Source: JBOGOC01 sp050747525
Lineage (GTDB): Bacteria; Acidobacteriota; Polarisedimenticolia; JACPZX01; DASXTC01
Direction: 5' to 3'
Assembly: GCA_050747525.1 (NCBI GenBank)
Contig: JBOGOC010000056.1
Location: 8,573 to 72,572 of the forward strand
Length of the DNA: 64,000 nucleotides
The translations under genes were made by a program, and so were the position numbers. Shown piece after piece: positions 18,218 through 26,889 of this stretch. Below the pieces are notes generated by a model. It saw nothing but the letters and a program-made list of their open reading frames with translations, was not told where the DNA came from and made no database searches. Position 1 is the stretch's first letter, and the number at the start of each line of letters is the position of its first letter.

Positions 18218-19087
18218 ATGGAAAGCTACGACGATCTCCAGCCCAGGCCGGTCGAGCCCCTGGTGTCGCCGCGGATCCGTGACGAGGTGTCCGATCTCGG
18301 CGTCCCCTTCACGCATCCGTCGGTGCTGGAGGAGACCCCCGTCCTGGAGATCGACCGGTTCAGCCTGTGGTACGGGGCCACCCAGGCGCTGTTCGACGTG
18401 ACGCTCCCCATCCCCGCCGGCAAGGTGACCGCCCTGATCGGCCCCTCGGGATGCGGCAAGTCCACCCTCATCCGCTCGGTGAACCGGCTCAACGATCTGG
18501 TGGACGGCGTGCGCATCCGCGGAGACATGCGCCTCAACGGCGATTCCATCTATGCGACCGGCGTGGACGTCATCGAGCTGCGCAAGCGCATGGGGATGGT
18601 CTTCCAGAAATCCAACCCCTTCCCCATGAGCATCTATGAGAACGTGATCTACGCGCTGCGGATCGACGGGGAGCGCAGGCGCCGCGTGCTCGACGAGACA
18701 GTGGAGCGCAGCCTGCGATCGGCGGCCCTGTGGGACGAGGCGAAGGACAGGCTCCACGCCAGCGCGCTCGAGCTGTCGGGAGGCCAGCAGCAGCGCCTGT
18801 GCATCGCGCGGGCCATCGCCGCGGACCCGGAGATGCTTCTCATGGACGAGCCGTGCTCGGCGCTCGACCCCATCGCCACGGCCAAGGTGGAGGAGCTGAT
18901 TTTCTCGCTGCGCGGCGACTACACGGTGCTCATCGTCACCCACAACATGCAGCAGGCCGCGCGGGTGTCCGACTACACGGCCTTCATGTACCTGGGCAAG
19001 CAGGTGGAGTACGGGCCCACCAAGGTGATGTTCCTCAAGCCCGAGCGGCAACAAACCGAGGACTACATCACCGGCCGCTTCGGCTGA
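18218..19087 (+). CDS. pstB: Phosphate ABC transporter ATPase PstB
   Basis: 289 residues. Walker A GPSGCGKST near residue 75, Q-loop FQKSNPFPMS, signature LSGGQQQRLCIARAIA, Walker B LLMDEPCSALDP and switch His in IVTHNMQQAARVSD are all intact. The PstB-specific segments SVNRLNDLV and NPFPMSIYENV are present. It hydrolyses ATP to drive phosphate import through PstC/PstA. A strong AGGAGG lies nine bases before the ATG. Its 3' end overlaps the convergent diguanylate cyclase gene by 25 bases. About 30 residues precede the usual PstB start. Confidence 0.95.
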   Translation: MESYDDLQPRPVEPLVSPRIRDEVSDLGVPFTHPSVLEETPVLEIDRFSLWYGATQALFDVTLPIPAGKVTALIGPSGCGKSTLIRSVNRLNDLVDGVRIRGDMRLNGDSIYATGVDVIELRKRMGMVFQKSNPFPMSIYENVIYALRIDGERRRRVLDETVERSLRSAALWDEAKDRLHASALELSGGQQQRLCIARAIAADPEMLLMDEPCSALDPIATAKVEELIFSLRGDYTVLIVTHNMQQAARVSDYTAFMYLGKQVEYGPTKVMFLKPERQQTEDYITGRFG

Positions 19088-19953
19088 TCGGACGTCTCCG
19101 CGCTCGACCACACGGCCATCAGCCCCTTGCCCATGGTCTTGGCCTCGTACATCGCGTTGTCGGCGCGCTTGAGGATCTCTTCCACGCTGGCCGGCGGCAC
19201 GTCGAAGTAGGCGATCCCCACGCTGGCACCCAGCGCCGCCCTGGGGTAGTCCTGCCCGGCCTCCCGCACCTTCTCGATGATACGCTGCGCGATTCCCTCC
19301 ACGGCGTTGCGGTCCATGTCCCAGAACAGCACCACGAACTCGTCTCCGCCCAGCCGCGCCGGGATGTCGCCCCCGCGGATCGTCTCGCGGATGGAGCGGG
19401 CGATGAGCTTGAGCAGGGTGTCGCCCGCCGCGTGGCCGTAGTGGTCGTTCACCTGCTTGAAGTTGTCCAGGTCCATGAAGGCCACGCACAGCGGCTGCAC
19501 CGCGCGGCGGCACCGTGAGGCTTCCCGCATCAGGCTCTCCACGAAGCCGCGATGGTTCATCAGCCCGGTCACCGCGTCGGTGCGCGCCAGGGTCTTCTCG
19601 CGATCCAGCAGATCGGTGAGGCGGCCCCGGTCGGATCGCACGCGCGAGATGAGCAGCCCCATGACGGCGAACAGGATCAGCGACGCGGCCCCGTTGCCCA
19701 GCGCCACGCCGAGGTCCGTGCGCCCGGCGTCATGGACCACGCCCGCGGTGGCGGCGGCCACGGCGCAGACGCCCGCGGCCGCGGGCCCCATCCACCATCC
19801 CGAGAGCACGACCGGAGCGGCCGACAGCACCCGGACCCACGGCCTCCAGCCGTCCGCCAGATCCAGCTGCCCGATCCAGATGACGAGCCCCATCAGGACG
19901 AGCAGGACGGCCGCGCGTGCCGGGTTGCTGCGCGGAGGCGTCCAGCCCGTCAC
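19063..19953 (-). CDS. Membrane-bound diguanylate cyclase (GGDEF)
   Basis: About 296 residues. The N-terminal 120 residues hold several hydrophobic helices (VLLVLMGLVIWIG, AAPVVLSGWW, VCAVAAATAGV, LILFAVMGLLIS), followed by a short helical linker and a GGDEF domain with DAVTGLMNHRGF, FMDLDNFKQVND and the catalytic motif in ARLGGDEFVV. An RxxD inhibitory site (RGGD) sits five residues before GGDEF, so product feedback is likely. It should make cyclic di-GMP. I chose the GTG at 19953, which overlaps the trpC-like stop as GTGA with GGAG upstream; an ATG at 19974 is the alternative. No EAL domain is present. Confidence 0.88.
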   Translation of the reverse strand: MTGWTPPRSNPARAAVLLVLMGLVIWIGQLDLADGWRPWVRVLSAAPVVLSGWWMGPAAAGVCAVAAATAGVVHDAGRTDLGVALGNGAASLILFAVMGLLISRVRSDRGRLTDLLDREKTLARTDAVTGLMNHRGFVESLMREASRCRRAVQPLCVAFMDLDNFKQVNDHYGHAAGDTLLKLIARSIRETIRGGDIPARLGGDEFVVLFWDMDRNAVEGIAQRIIEKVREAGQDYPRAALGASVGIAYFDVPPASVEEILKRADNAMYEAKTMGKGLMAVWSSAETSDQPKRPVM

Positions 19954-20705
19954 GCGCGCTCCAGGAGCTTCCACAGGGCGTCTCCCGGATCGTCGGCCTG
20001 CATGAGGGCGTCCCCCACCAGGATGGCGTCGTACCCGGAGTCCACGAGATGGAAAACCTCCTGCCGCCCCCCGGCTCCCGCCACCGCGATCGTCCCGGGC
20101 CGGGGCGCGGCCGGCCCCGGGGCGCGCGCCTCGGGAGTCAGGGCCACCAGTGAGGCCCCTTCCGCGAAGGCCCGCGCGGCGTCCTCGGGTGAGTGCGCCT
20201 CCACCATCGCCTCCAGCCCGTAACGGCGCGCCGCCTGCAGCATGATCCCGAGCGGGGGGCCTTCGAGCACGGCCGCGATCAGGAGCACGGCGTCGGCCCC
20301 CGCCAAGCGCGTCTGCGCCACCTGGTACGGGGTGATCAGACAGTCGCTGCGCAGGATGGGGAGATGCGCGGGGCGCGCTTCGAGCAGGTGCGACAGCTGG
20401 CCCCCATGGACGTCGGGCTCGGTGATCACCGAAAGAGCGGCGGCCCCTACACGGGCAAAACCGAGCGCGAGCTGGCGCGGCCGGTAGGGCCGGTCCGTCC
20501 CGCCCGAGTCCGGAGACGGCGGCTTCATCTCGGCGATCACCCGGGGGACCGGCCCGGCCGCGCGGGTGAGGCGGGCGCCGAACGGGCGCACCGGCGGCAG
20601 CACGGCGATCAGCTCCTCGAGGTCCGCGAGCGAGCGCTCGCCCATGTCCGCCTCCGCCCGGATGCGGGCGGCCTGGGCCAGACCTTTCAGATCGCCCGTC
20701 CTCAT
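19950..20705 (-). CDS. Divergent indole-3-glycerol-phosphate synthase homologue (TrpC-like)
   Basis: 251 residues, TIM-barrel TrpC length. VIAEMKPPSPDSG matches the substrate-binding AEIK..SPS segment, so the Glu and Lys equivalent to E51 and K53 of the Sulfolobus enzyme are present, and AMVEAHSPED keeps the E159-like Glu. However PILRSDCLITPYQ has Ser where the catalytic Lys (RKDF) is normal, the INNRNL segment is replaced by VALTPEA, and the VAESGI phosphate loop reads VAGAGG. Activity in tryptophan synthesis is therefore doubtful, though the fold is clear. The start ATG overlaps the trpG stop as ATGA. No other trp gene is nearby. Confidence 0.75.
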   Translation of the reverse strand: MRTGDLKGLAQAARIRAEADMGERSLADLEELIAVLPPVRPFGARLTRAAGPVPRVIAEMKPPSPDSGGTDRPYRPRQLALGFARVGAAALSVITEPDVHGGQLSHLLEARPAHLPILRSDCLITPYQVAQTRLAGADAVLLIAAVLEGPPLGIMLQAARRYGLEAMVEAHSPEDAARAFAEGASLVALTPEARAPGPAAPRPGTIAVAGAGGRQEVFHLVDSGYDAILVGDALMQADDPGDALWKLLERA

Positions 20706-21301
20706 GCCACCGTCCCCACGAAGTTGGACAGCAGCCTGCGCCCTTCGAGCGTGAGGATCGACTCCGGATGGAACTGGACGCCCTCCAGCCGGACCTCGGG
20801 CCAGTCGCGGTGCCTGAGCCCCATCAGGGTCGAGACCCCTTCGTCGTCCGTGGTGGCGCAGGCCACCAGGTCTGCAGGCAGGGACTCCGTCTCCACCACC
20901 AGGGAGTGGTACCGCGTGGCCTCGAACGGATTGGACAGCCCTGCGAACACGCCACGGCCATCGTGACGGACAGGCGACGTCTTGCCGTGCATCAGGCGCG
21001 GAGCCCGCACGATCCGCCCGCCGTAAACCTGGCCGATGGCCTGATGCCCGAGGCACACCCCCAGCACCGGCACGCGGCCCGCGGCCTCCCGCACCAGGTC
21101 CTGCGAGATGCCGGCCTTCTCGGGACGGCCCGGGCCCGGGCTGATCACGATCCCGTCGGGCCGCCACGCCATCACCTCGTCGACCGACACGTCGTCGTGC
21201 CGGCGCACCGTCACGCACGCCCCCAGCTCCATGAAGATCTGCGCCAGGTTCCAGGTGAACGAATCGTAGTTGTCCAGCAGGTAGAGGCGCGGCCCGCTCA
21301 C
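20702..21301 (-). CDS. Anthranilate/aminodeoxychorismate synthase glutaminase component (TrpG/PabA)
   Basis: 199 residues, standard class-I glutamine amidotransferase. LLDNYDSFTWNLAQ at the N-terminus, ISPGPGRPEKAG oxyanion loop, nucleophile Cys in GVCLGHQAIGQVYGG and the His-Glu pair in GVQFHPESILT are all intact. It supplies ammonia from glutamine to a TrpE- or PabB-type synthase. TrpG and PabA cannot be separated by sequence here, and no trpE or pabB lies in the window. The GTG start overlaps the stop of the upstream lipoprotein gene, and the stop overlaps the trpC-like start, so the three are translationally coupled. Confidence 0.9.
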   Translation of the reverse strand: MSGPRLYLLDNYDSFTWNLAQIFMELGACVTVRRHDDVSVDEVMAWRPDGIVISPGPGRPEKAGISQDLVREAAGRVPVLGVCLGHQAIGQVYGGRIVRAPRLMHGKTSPVRHDGRGVFAGLSNPFEATRYHSLVVETESLPADLVACATTDDEGVSTLMGLRHRDWPEVRLEGVQFHPESILTLEGRRLLSNFVGTVA

Positions 21302-21930
21302 GATGCGTCGGGGACGGTGAACACCACGAAGAGCGGCCCCTCGATGCCACGCCCCGAGACGTGCAGCTCGAACGTGCGGCCGAGAAGCCCCCCTTCGGGG
21401 TGCGGGAAGTAGAGGTTGTCCAGGATGAACTGGAACTGGTGCAGCTCGACCTGTTCATTCACGATCGCACCGGTCCCCGGAAAGAACCTGGCGGAGGCCC
21501 GTTCGTAGATGTCCAGCTTCATCCCCAGGTGATCGAGGTCCATGAGCTGCGCGTCGTAGCTCAGCTTCCCCTGGCGCCGCACCTCGTCCACGCTGGCCAG
21601 CCCGTAGCGGGCCCCCGAGACCGGCTCGATCAGGGTGAACGACTCACGATGAAGGTGGATGGGCGTGGTGGTCTTGTTGGCCACGGTGACCGTCAGGGGA
21701 ATGAAGGGGTCCTTGTCGTGGAACCGCGTGGCGTTCACCCCCACGGTGACCAGGTACAGCTTCCCTTCTTCCTTGAAGATGAACGTGCTGAGCTTGGGGC
21801 TGGTGGTGCCCGACGCGTACGGAATACCAGGGTCGGGGGTCTGGGAACGCCTCCGGCAGGCCGCGCCCGCCACGACCAGCAGCACGACGGCGGCCGCCAC
21901 CAGACGGCGGGTGTGACGGTTGGATCGCAT
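21298..21930 (-). CDS. Putative lipoprotein of unknown function
   Basis: 210 residues. An N-terminal positively charged stretch and hydrophobic core end in VAGAAC, a plausible lipobox with the Cys at about residue 25. The mature part is beta-rich (FIPLTVTVANKTTTPIHLHR, FELHVSGRGIEGPLFVVFTV) and looks like an immunoglobulin-type domain, but I do not recognise the family. GGAGGG lies five bases before the ATG. It is the first gene of a coupled set with trpG/pabA, the trpC-like gene and the diguanylate cyclase. Confidence 0.7.
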   Translation of the reverse strand: MRSNRHTRRLVAAAVVLLVVAGAACRRRSQTPDPGIPYASGTTSPKLSTFIFKEEGKLYLVTVGVNATRFHDKDPFIPLTVTVANKTTTPIHLHRESFTLIEPVSGARYGLASVDEVRRQGKLSYDAQLMDLDHLGMKLDIYERASARFFPGTGAIVNEQVELHQFQFILDNLYFPHPEGGLLGRTFELHVSGRGIEGPLFVVFTVPDAS

Positions 21931-21970
21931 CGAGTCCCTCCAGGGATGCCGGGCTGGGGCCGATCTTACG

Positions 21971-23113
21971 CTAAGCGGCGATCTCGCGCACAGCTTCGGC
22001 CAGCGTGTCCACGTCCTGCTCCGTGCTGAAGGGGCCGGGACTCACCCGGACGGCTCCCTCGGGAAAGGTGCCGATGAACCGATGCACCCCCGGGGCGCAG
22101 TGCAGCCCGGCGCGCACGGCGATCCCGAAGGACGCGTCGAGAATCGCTCCCACCTCGCCCGCTGCGTGCCCTTTCACGTTGAAGGTCACGATCCCGGTGC
22201 GGGCCCCCGTCCCCGGCGGGACCCCGTAGAGATCCACCGCGCCCGCGTCGGCCAGCCGCTCCCACAGCCTCCGGGCCAGCCCGGCCTCGTGGCGCGCCAC
22301 CTCCTCCACCCTCTTCTCCTTCAGCCATCGCGCCGCCTCTCCCAGGCCGGCGATCCCGGCGGTGTTGGGGGTCCCGGCCTCGAGCCGGTGAGGGAGATCC
22401 TCGGGCTGCAGGGGACTGGCCGAGTCACCGCCCGTTCCTCCCTCGCGCCATGGGCGCAGCATGGCCCGCTCCCCCACCCAGAGGCCCCCCGTCCCGACGG
22501 GGCCGAGCAGGCTCTTGTGCCCGGCGAAGGCGAGCAGGTCGATGCCGTCGCGCTCGACGTCGATGGGGACCGATCCCGCGGACTGCGCGGCGTCCACGAG
22601 CAGCAGCACGCCGCGCGAACGCAGCCGCTCGCAGATGGCGGCCACCGGCTGGACGTTCCCCAGGACGTTGCCGGCATGGGCCACCACGACCAGCCGCGTG
22701 CGGCTCTCCAGCGCGCGCTGGACGTCATCCGGATCGAGCTCTCCCGATCCGGAGGTGGCCACGCGCGTGACGCGGATCCGTCCTTCGGCTTCCAGCCTGT
22801 TGAGCGGGCGCGCCACGGAATTGTGCTCCAGGTGCGTCGTGACGACGTGATCCTTGTCCTGAAGGAGGCCGTGAAAGGCCATGCTCAGCGCGTCGGTCGC
22901 GTTGAGCGTGAAGACGATGCGCGACGGATCCCGCGCTCCCAGCAGGGAGGCCACCTCGCGCCGGGCATCGGCAATCTCGCGCTCCGCCTCCACCGCGAGC
23001 CTGTGCCCCGAGCGGCCCGGATTGGCCCCCACCTCGCGGGCGACGCGATCCATGCGCCGGTAGACCGGCTCGGGCTTGGGATGGGACGTGGCCGCGTTGT
23101 CGAGGTAGATCAT
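21971..23113 (-). CDS. Class-V aminotransferase, cysteine desulfurase/selenocysteine lyase-like
   Basis: 380 residues. YLDNAATSHPKPEPV at the N-terminus, THLEHNSVARPL, DAAQSAG and the PLP-binding Lys in FAGHKSLLGPVGTGGL place it in the NifS/SufS superfamily. The C-terminal AGLHCAPGVHRFIGTFPEGAVR is typical of the short-N-terminus clade named after Enterococcus EF2568, whose Cys here would be the sulfur or selenium acceptor. Family members elsewhere lie near selD, and selD is about 2.7 kb away here. I chose ATG 23113 because an upstream start adds a non-conserved leader overlapping the E1-like gene. It probably supplies persulfide to the adjacent E1-like protein or selenium to SelD. Confidence 0.85.
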   Translation of the reverse strand: MIYLDNAATSHPKPEPVYRRMDRVAREVGANPGRSGHRLAVEAEREIADARREVASLLGARDPSRIVFTLNATDALSMAFHGLLQDKDHVVTTHLEHNSVARPLNRLEAEGRIRVTRVATSGSGELDPDDVQRALESRTRLVVVAHAGNVLGNVQPVAAICERLRSRGVLLLVDAAQSAGSVPIDVERDGIDLLAFAGHKSLLGPVGTGGLWVGERAMLRPWREGGTGGDSASPLQPEDLPHRLEAGTPNTAGIAGLGEAARWLKEKRVEEVARHEAGLARRLWERLADAGAVDLYGVPPGTGARTGIVTFNVKGHAAGEVGAILDASFGIAVRAGLHCAPGVHRFIGTFPEGAVRVSPGPFSTEQDVDTLAEAVREIAA

Positions 23114-23117
23114 GGAA

Positions 23118-24158
23118 TCAGGCCCCGACGTACCTCGCGTAGACGCCACGGGCCGCCGCGAGGTCCTTCGTGCCCGTGACGATGGCGCGCCCGTCGGGAA
23201 ACACCGACACCTGGAGCGCGTCGGCCCGGAAGCGCACCAGAAACCGCGACGCCTCCACCTCCAGGCCCGCGGGATGGGACCGCAGCCGATCGGCCAGATC
23301 CACGAGGTTCAGGTCGACCGCCGCGACGGGGAGCACCTGCACGGAGTTGCGCCCGCACAGCACGGTGGAGCGCGACCCGCGTCCCGACAGGTAGGGGAAC
23401 TCCAGGCCGTCGCAGGTCTCGCACCGGCGCCGGCCGCCTCCGCGCGGGACCTCCAGGCGGGTGAACGAGCCGGTCCACGTGTCCACGCTCACCAGGTCGC
23501 GGCTCATCGCTTCGACGTTGCCCGACAGGTACTTGAGCGCCTCCACCGACTGAAGCCCGGCCACCACCGCCACCACCGGCCCCAGGATCCCCGCCGTGTC
23601 GCAGGTGGGGACGCTGCCGGGCGGAGGGGCCGACTCCATCACGCAGCGCAGGCACGCCGTGTCGCCGGGCAGCACGTTCATGGTGAGCCCGTACCCTCCC
23701 AGGCAGGCGGCGTAGATCCACGGGATCCCGTGGCGCACGGAGACTTCGTTCAGCAGGAAGCGCGTCTCGAAGTTGTCGGTCCCGTCCAGGATCAGGTCCG
23801 CGCCGCGCACCAGATCGACAACCGTCTCCGGCCCGACGTCGGCGACCACCGGCTCGATGGTGATGGAAGGATTGGCGCGCGACAGCGCCTGCGCGGCCGC
23901 GACCGCCTTCGGCTTCATGCTGCGGACGTCGTCCTCGTCGTACAGGAACTGACGTTGCAGATTGCTCAGCTCCAGGATGTCCCGATCCACCAGACGCAGC
24001 CGCCCCACGCCGGCCCGCGCGAGGCAGGAGGCGGACACTGATCCGAGTGCGCCGCAGCCCACAACCACCGCAGTGGAGTCCGCGATGCGGCGCTGGCCCT
24101 CTTCCCCGATGGGGGCGAACAGGATCTGCCGGGAATACCGCTCCACCATCTCGGACAT
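23118..24158 (-). CDS. MoeB/ThiF-type adenylyltransferase (E1-like)
   Basis: 346 residues. The nucleotide-binding loop VVGCGALGS, the catalytic region DRDILELSNLQRQFLY (with the Arg of the family), DGTDNFETRFLLNE and the zinc pairs CLRC and CETC are intact. A further C-terminal segment of about 80 residues may be a small sulfur-carrier-interacting domain; I do not recognise it with certainty. Such enzymes adenylate the C-terminal Gly of MoaD or ThiS for sulfur transfer, and the adjacent class-V aminotransferase would provide the sulfur. The ATG at 24158 begins one base after the aroDE stop. Confidence 0.88.
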   Translation of the reverse strand: MSEMVERYSRQILFAPIGEEGQRRIADSTAVVVGCGALGSVSASCLARAGVGRLRLVDRDILELSNLQRQFLYDEDDVRSMKPKAVAAAQALSRANPSITIEPVVADVGPETVVDLVRGADLILDGTDNFETRFLLNEVSVRHGIPWIYAACLGGYGLTMNVLPGDTACLRCVMESAPPPGSVPTCDTAGILGPVVAVVAGLQSVEALKYLSGNVEAMSRDLVSVDTWTGSFTRLEVPRGGGRRRCETCDGLEFPYLSGRGSRSTVLCGRNSVQVLPVAAVDLNLVDLADRLRSHPAGLEVEASRFLVRFRADALQVSVFPDGRAIVTGTKDLAAARGVYARYVGA

Positions 24159-24159
24159 A

Positions 24160-25686
24160 TCACCCACCCGCGCGGGCCCCGAGCGCCTGCCGGGCCGCCT
24201 CCCGCATGGCGCTCAGCGGGGCGGTGCGGCCCGTGAACAGCTCGTACTGCTCGGCCGCCTGACGCAGCAGCATCTCCAGCCCGCCGAGCACAGCGATGCC
24301 ACGCTTGCGGGCCAGCGTGATGAGGGACGTGGCCTCCGGCTGGTAGATCACCTCGTACACCAGCCGCCCCTTCACGGCGGCGGCCGGAACCGGGAGCCGC
24401 GGCGCACCCCGCCCGTTGCGCGGGGCCATGCCGATGGGCGTGGCGTTCACGAGCACCTCGTAGGAGTGCGAAGACAGCCGGGAGGGGGGCAGGTAACGGC
24501 CGCCCACCGAGCGTGCCAGGGCCCGGCCGGGCCTTTCGGATCGGCTGGCCACCAGCACCTTGGCGCCAGCGGCCGCCAGTCCGTGGGCCAGCGCGCGCGC
24601 GGCGCCCCCCGAGCCCACGATGGCGGCGGTGAGGCCGGCCGGCTCCAGGTGCAGACGGTGCAGCGCCTCTGACAGCGCGGCCATGCCGCCCGTGGCGTCG
24701 GTGTTGAAGCCGACCAGGCGGCGTCCTTCGAACACCAGCGTGTTCACGGCCCCCACCCGGCGCGCGAGCGGCTCGACCCGATCGAGCTGCCTCATCACCG
24801 CCATCTTGTAGGGCGCCGTGACCGACATCCCGCGCAGCCTCATCGCGCGGGCGAAAGCCTGGATCTCCCTCAGGCCCGAAGGACGGTTCACCTCGAGGGG
24901 CAGGTAACGGAAATTGAGGCCGTCGGCATGATAGGCGGCGTTGTGGACGACCGGAGACAGGCTGTGCCCGAGCGGCGTCCCGATGATGCCCGCCAGCCGG
25001 GTCTCGTCGTCGATCTCGTCGATGCGGTAGACGCCCACCAGATCGGCCAGGGTGACCTGCCCCTTCGCCGATTCCTGGCCTTCCGCCATGCAGGCGTAGG
25101 TGGCCCAGGATCCCCACTCCACCGCCATGATGCGGCTGGCCACCCCGGCCCCCCCCATGCAGAAGCTGGCCAGCGGGACCGGATGGGTTCGGGCGCGCTC
25201 CAGCAGATCTCGCGCGAGCAGGTTGTCGGCGAGGGAGCGGGCCATCCCCACGATCTTCACCACCTTTACGCCCGGCAGGGCGGCCATCCTGCGATAGAGG
25301 CGGAACAGGTCCTTCGGCATCCGGTTCCTGTCGTGATGCGAGAGGATGATGCCGATGCCCGGGTGGTCGCGCCCGAGCCCCAGCAGGGACGAGGAGGCCT
25401 GGCTGCCGTGCTCGACATCCACGTAGCTGGCCCCCGCGCGCACCGCCGCCCACAGCAGGTCCACGCGCTCCCGCTCGCTCCCCTCGAAGAGCCCACCATC
25501 CGAGGCGCGCCGGCAGGTGGCGATGAGCGGCCTGGGAGCCCCCTCGAAGAGCGCCTGGAGCACCTGGAAGGAGGCCCGGCGAAGGGAGTCGAGCCGCACC
25601 TCGACGGCCCCCGCCTTCTGCGGCGCGGTGAGGATCGCGCGGCGCAAGGCGGCTGGATGACGCTCGAGCAAAGACAGGATGATCAA
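24160..25686 (-). CDS. aroDE: Bifunctional 3-dehydroquinate dehydratase / shikimate dehydrogenase
   Basis: About 508 residues. The N-terminal half is a type-I dehydroquinase barrel: VEVRLD, the general-base His in ILSHHD and the Schiff-base Lys in VKVVKIVGMA. From about residue 240 the shikimate dehydrogenase follows: GTPLGHSLSPVVHN, SVTAPYKMAVM (catalytic Lys), NTDATG and the NADP loop IVGSGGAARA. It performs steps three and four of the shikimate pathway. This fusion is known in plants, Chlamydiae and some other bacteria. I prefer the TTG at 25686, with GGGAGG eight bases upstream, because LIILSLLE matches the usual first strand; an ATG at 25740 would add 18 unusual residues. Confidence 0.9.
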   Translation of the reverse strand: MIILSLLERHPAALRRAILTAPQKAGAVEVRLDSLRRASFQVLQALFEGAPRPLIATCRRASDGGLFEGSERERVDLLWAAVRAGASYVDVEHGSQASSSLLGLGRDHPGIGIILSHHDRNRMPKDLFRLYRRMAALPGVKVVKIVGMARSLADNLLARDLLERARTHPVPLASFCMGGAGVASRIMAVEWGSWATYACMAEGQESAKGQVTLADLVGVYRIDEIDDETRLAGIIGTPLGHSLSPVVHNAAYHADGLNFRYLPLEVNRPSGLREIQAFARAMRLRGMSVTAPYKMAVMRQLDRVEPLARRVGAVNTLVFEGRRLVGFNTDATGGMAALSEALHRLHLEPAGLTAAIVGSGGAARALAHGLAAAGAKVLVASRSERPGRALARSVGGRYLPPSRLSSHSYEVLVNATPIGMAPRNGRGAPRLPVPAAAVKGRLVYEVIYQPEATSLITLARKRGIAVLGGLEMLLRQAAEQYELFTGRTAPLSAMREAARQALGARAGG

Positions 25687-25743
25687 AGGCCACGGCCTCC
25701 CATGTCGTTCAAAATACCACGCAGAGGCCCGCCCTCCCATCGT

Positions 25744-25772
25744 TTGACGGTGTCCGAACCGGGGGATACGAT
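25744..25772 (+). promoter_or_regulatory. Sigma70-type promoter for selD-ispG
   Basis: TTGACG (25744-25749) and TACGAT (25767-25772) are separated by 17 bases, a good housekeeping promoter shape in a GC-rich region. Transcription would start near 25779 and run into selD at 25834. The segment lies between the divergent aroDE and selD genes. Confidence 0.55.
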
Positions 25773-25833
25773 GCGTCCTGTGGCGTCATTCCGGCGCCTG
25801 TCTCAGCCGACACGAGCGATGGAGGATGTGACG

Positions 25834-26889
25834 ATGCGCACGACCTCCGGGTTCAGACTGACCCGGTGTGCCGCGTCCGGTGGGTGAGCGGCCAAACTGG
25901 GTCCGTCGGACCTGCGGCATCTGCTCTCGCGGCTCGGAGAATCCGGCGATCCGGACCTGCTGGTGGGATTCGGCACGTCCGATGATGCCGGCGTCTACCG
26001 GGTACGGGAGGACCTCGCCCTGGTCCAGACCGTGGACGTGATCACCCCCGTATGCGACGACCCCTACGTGTTCGGGCAGGTGGCTGCCGCGAACGCGCTG
26101 TCCGACGTGTATGCCATGGGAGGTCAGCCCCTCACCGTCCTCAACATCTGCTGCTTTCCGGGGCAAGGCGTTCCGGACGACGTTCTCGAGAAGATCCTGG
26201 TGGGATCGCTGGACAAGGTCCGCGAGGCGGGCGCCGTTCTGGTGGGCGGGCACACGGTGAAGGATCAGGAGATGAAATACGGGCTCGCCGTGACCGGGAC
26301 GGTGCATCCCGACCGCATCCTGCGCAACGCGACCGCCCGCCCCGGCGACCGGCTGGTGCTGACCAAGCCGATCGGGACCGGCATGATCATCGGAGGAGCG
26401 CGCAAGAACCTGGTCTCCGCCGGGATGCTCGCGCGCGTGCTGGAGGCCATGTCGGCACTCAACGCCATCGCCGCGCAGGAAGCGCTGGCCAGCGGAGCCC
26501 ACGCCGCCACCGACATCACAGGCTTCGGGCTGGCCGGCCACGCTCTGGAGGTGGCCAGAGGGAGCGGCGTCGGCCTCGTGGTGCGCCACGCGGCTGTTCC
26601 GGTGCACGAGGGGGCCGAGGAGATGGCCGGGCGCGGCATCACCACCGCCATGACACCGTCTAACCGCGCCATGGCGGGCGCCGACATCAGCTTCGATGAC
26701 GCGCTGAGCGAGACGGCGCGCGCGCTGTACTTCGACCCGCAGACCTCCGGAGGGCTCCTGATCTCGGTCCCTGCGGACCGCGCGGAGGCGCTCGCCGCCC
26801 GCCTGCGCGAGCGGGGCGTGCCCGCGGCCGCCGTGATCGGCGACGTGGTCGCCGCCGACGCCCCGTTCATGAAAGTGGTGTCCTCGTGA
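25834..26889 (+). CDS. selD: Selenophosphate synthase SelD, selenocysteine-containing (UGA at 25885-25887)
   Basis: 351 residues if the in-frame TGA at codon 18 is read as selenocysteine. Around it the frame reads LTRCAASGG-Sec-AAKLGP, matching the SelD active-site loop, where Cys or Sec is followed three residues later by an essential Lys (Lys21). The frame then continues DPDLLVGFGTSDDAGVYRV and the rest of an intact AIR-synthase-type fold (GQVAAANALSDVYAMGG, GGHTVKDQEMKYG, ATDITGFGLAGHALE, DPQTSGGLL). A stop-limited reading would start at 25963 and lose the catalytic loop. GGAGG lies eight bases before ATG 25834. It makes selenophosphate from selenide and ATP. Its stop overlaps the ispG start (GTGA). 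Confidence 0.9.
25885..25912 (+). promoter_or_regulatory. Candidate bacterial SECIS hairpin in selD
   Basis: The UGA at 25885-25887 is followed by a perfect five-base-pair hairpin GGTCC-GTC-GGACC (25900-25912). The apical loop begins with G and lies 17 bases after the UGA, which fits the loose bacterial SECIS rules (G in the first loop positions, loop about 16-37 bases downstream). It would recruit SelB to insert selenocysteine. Confidence 0.6.

Noticed and set aside
25885..25887. Nonsense mutation making selD a pseudogene
   Set aside because: The surrounding residues are exactly those of Sec-containing SelD, the rest of the gene is intact, and a SECIS-like hairpin follows.
25963..26889. SelD starting at 25963 (a short version)
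   Set aside because: It would lack the catalytic loop, and the upstream frame with the UGA continues with perfect family matches and a ribosome site.
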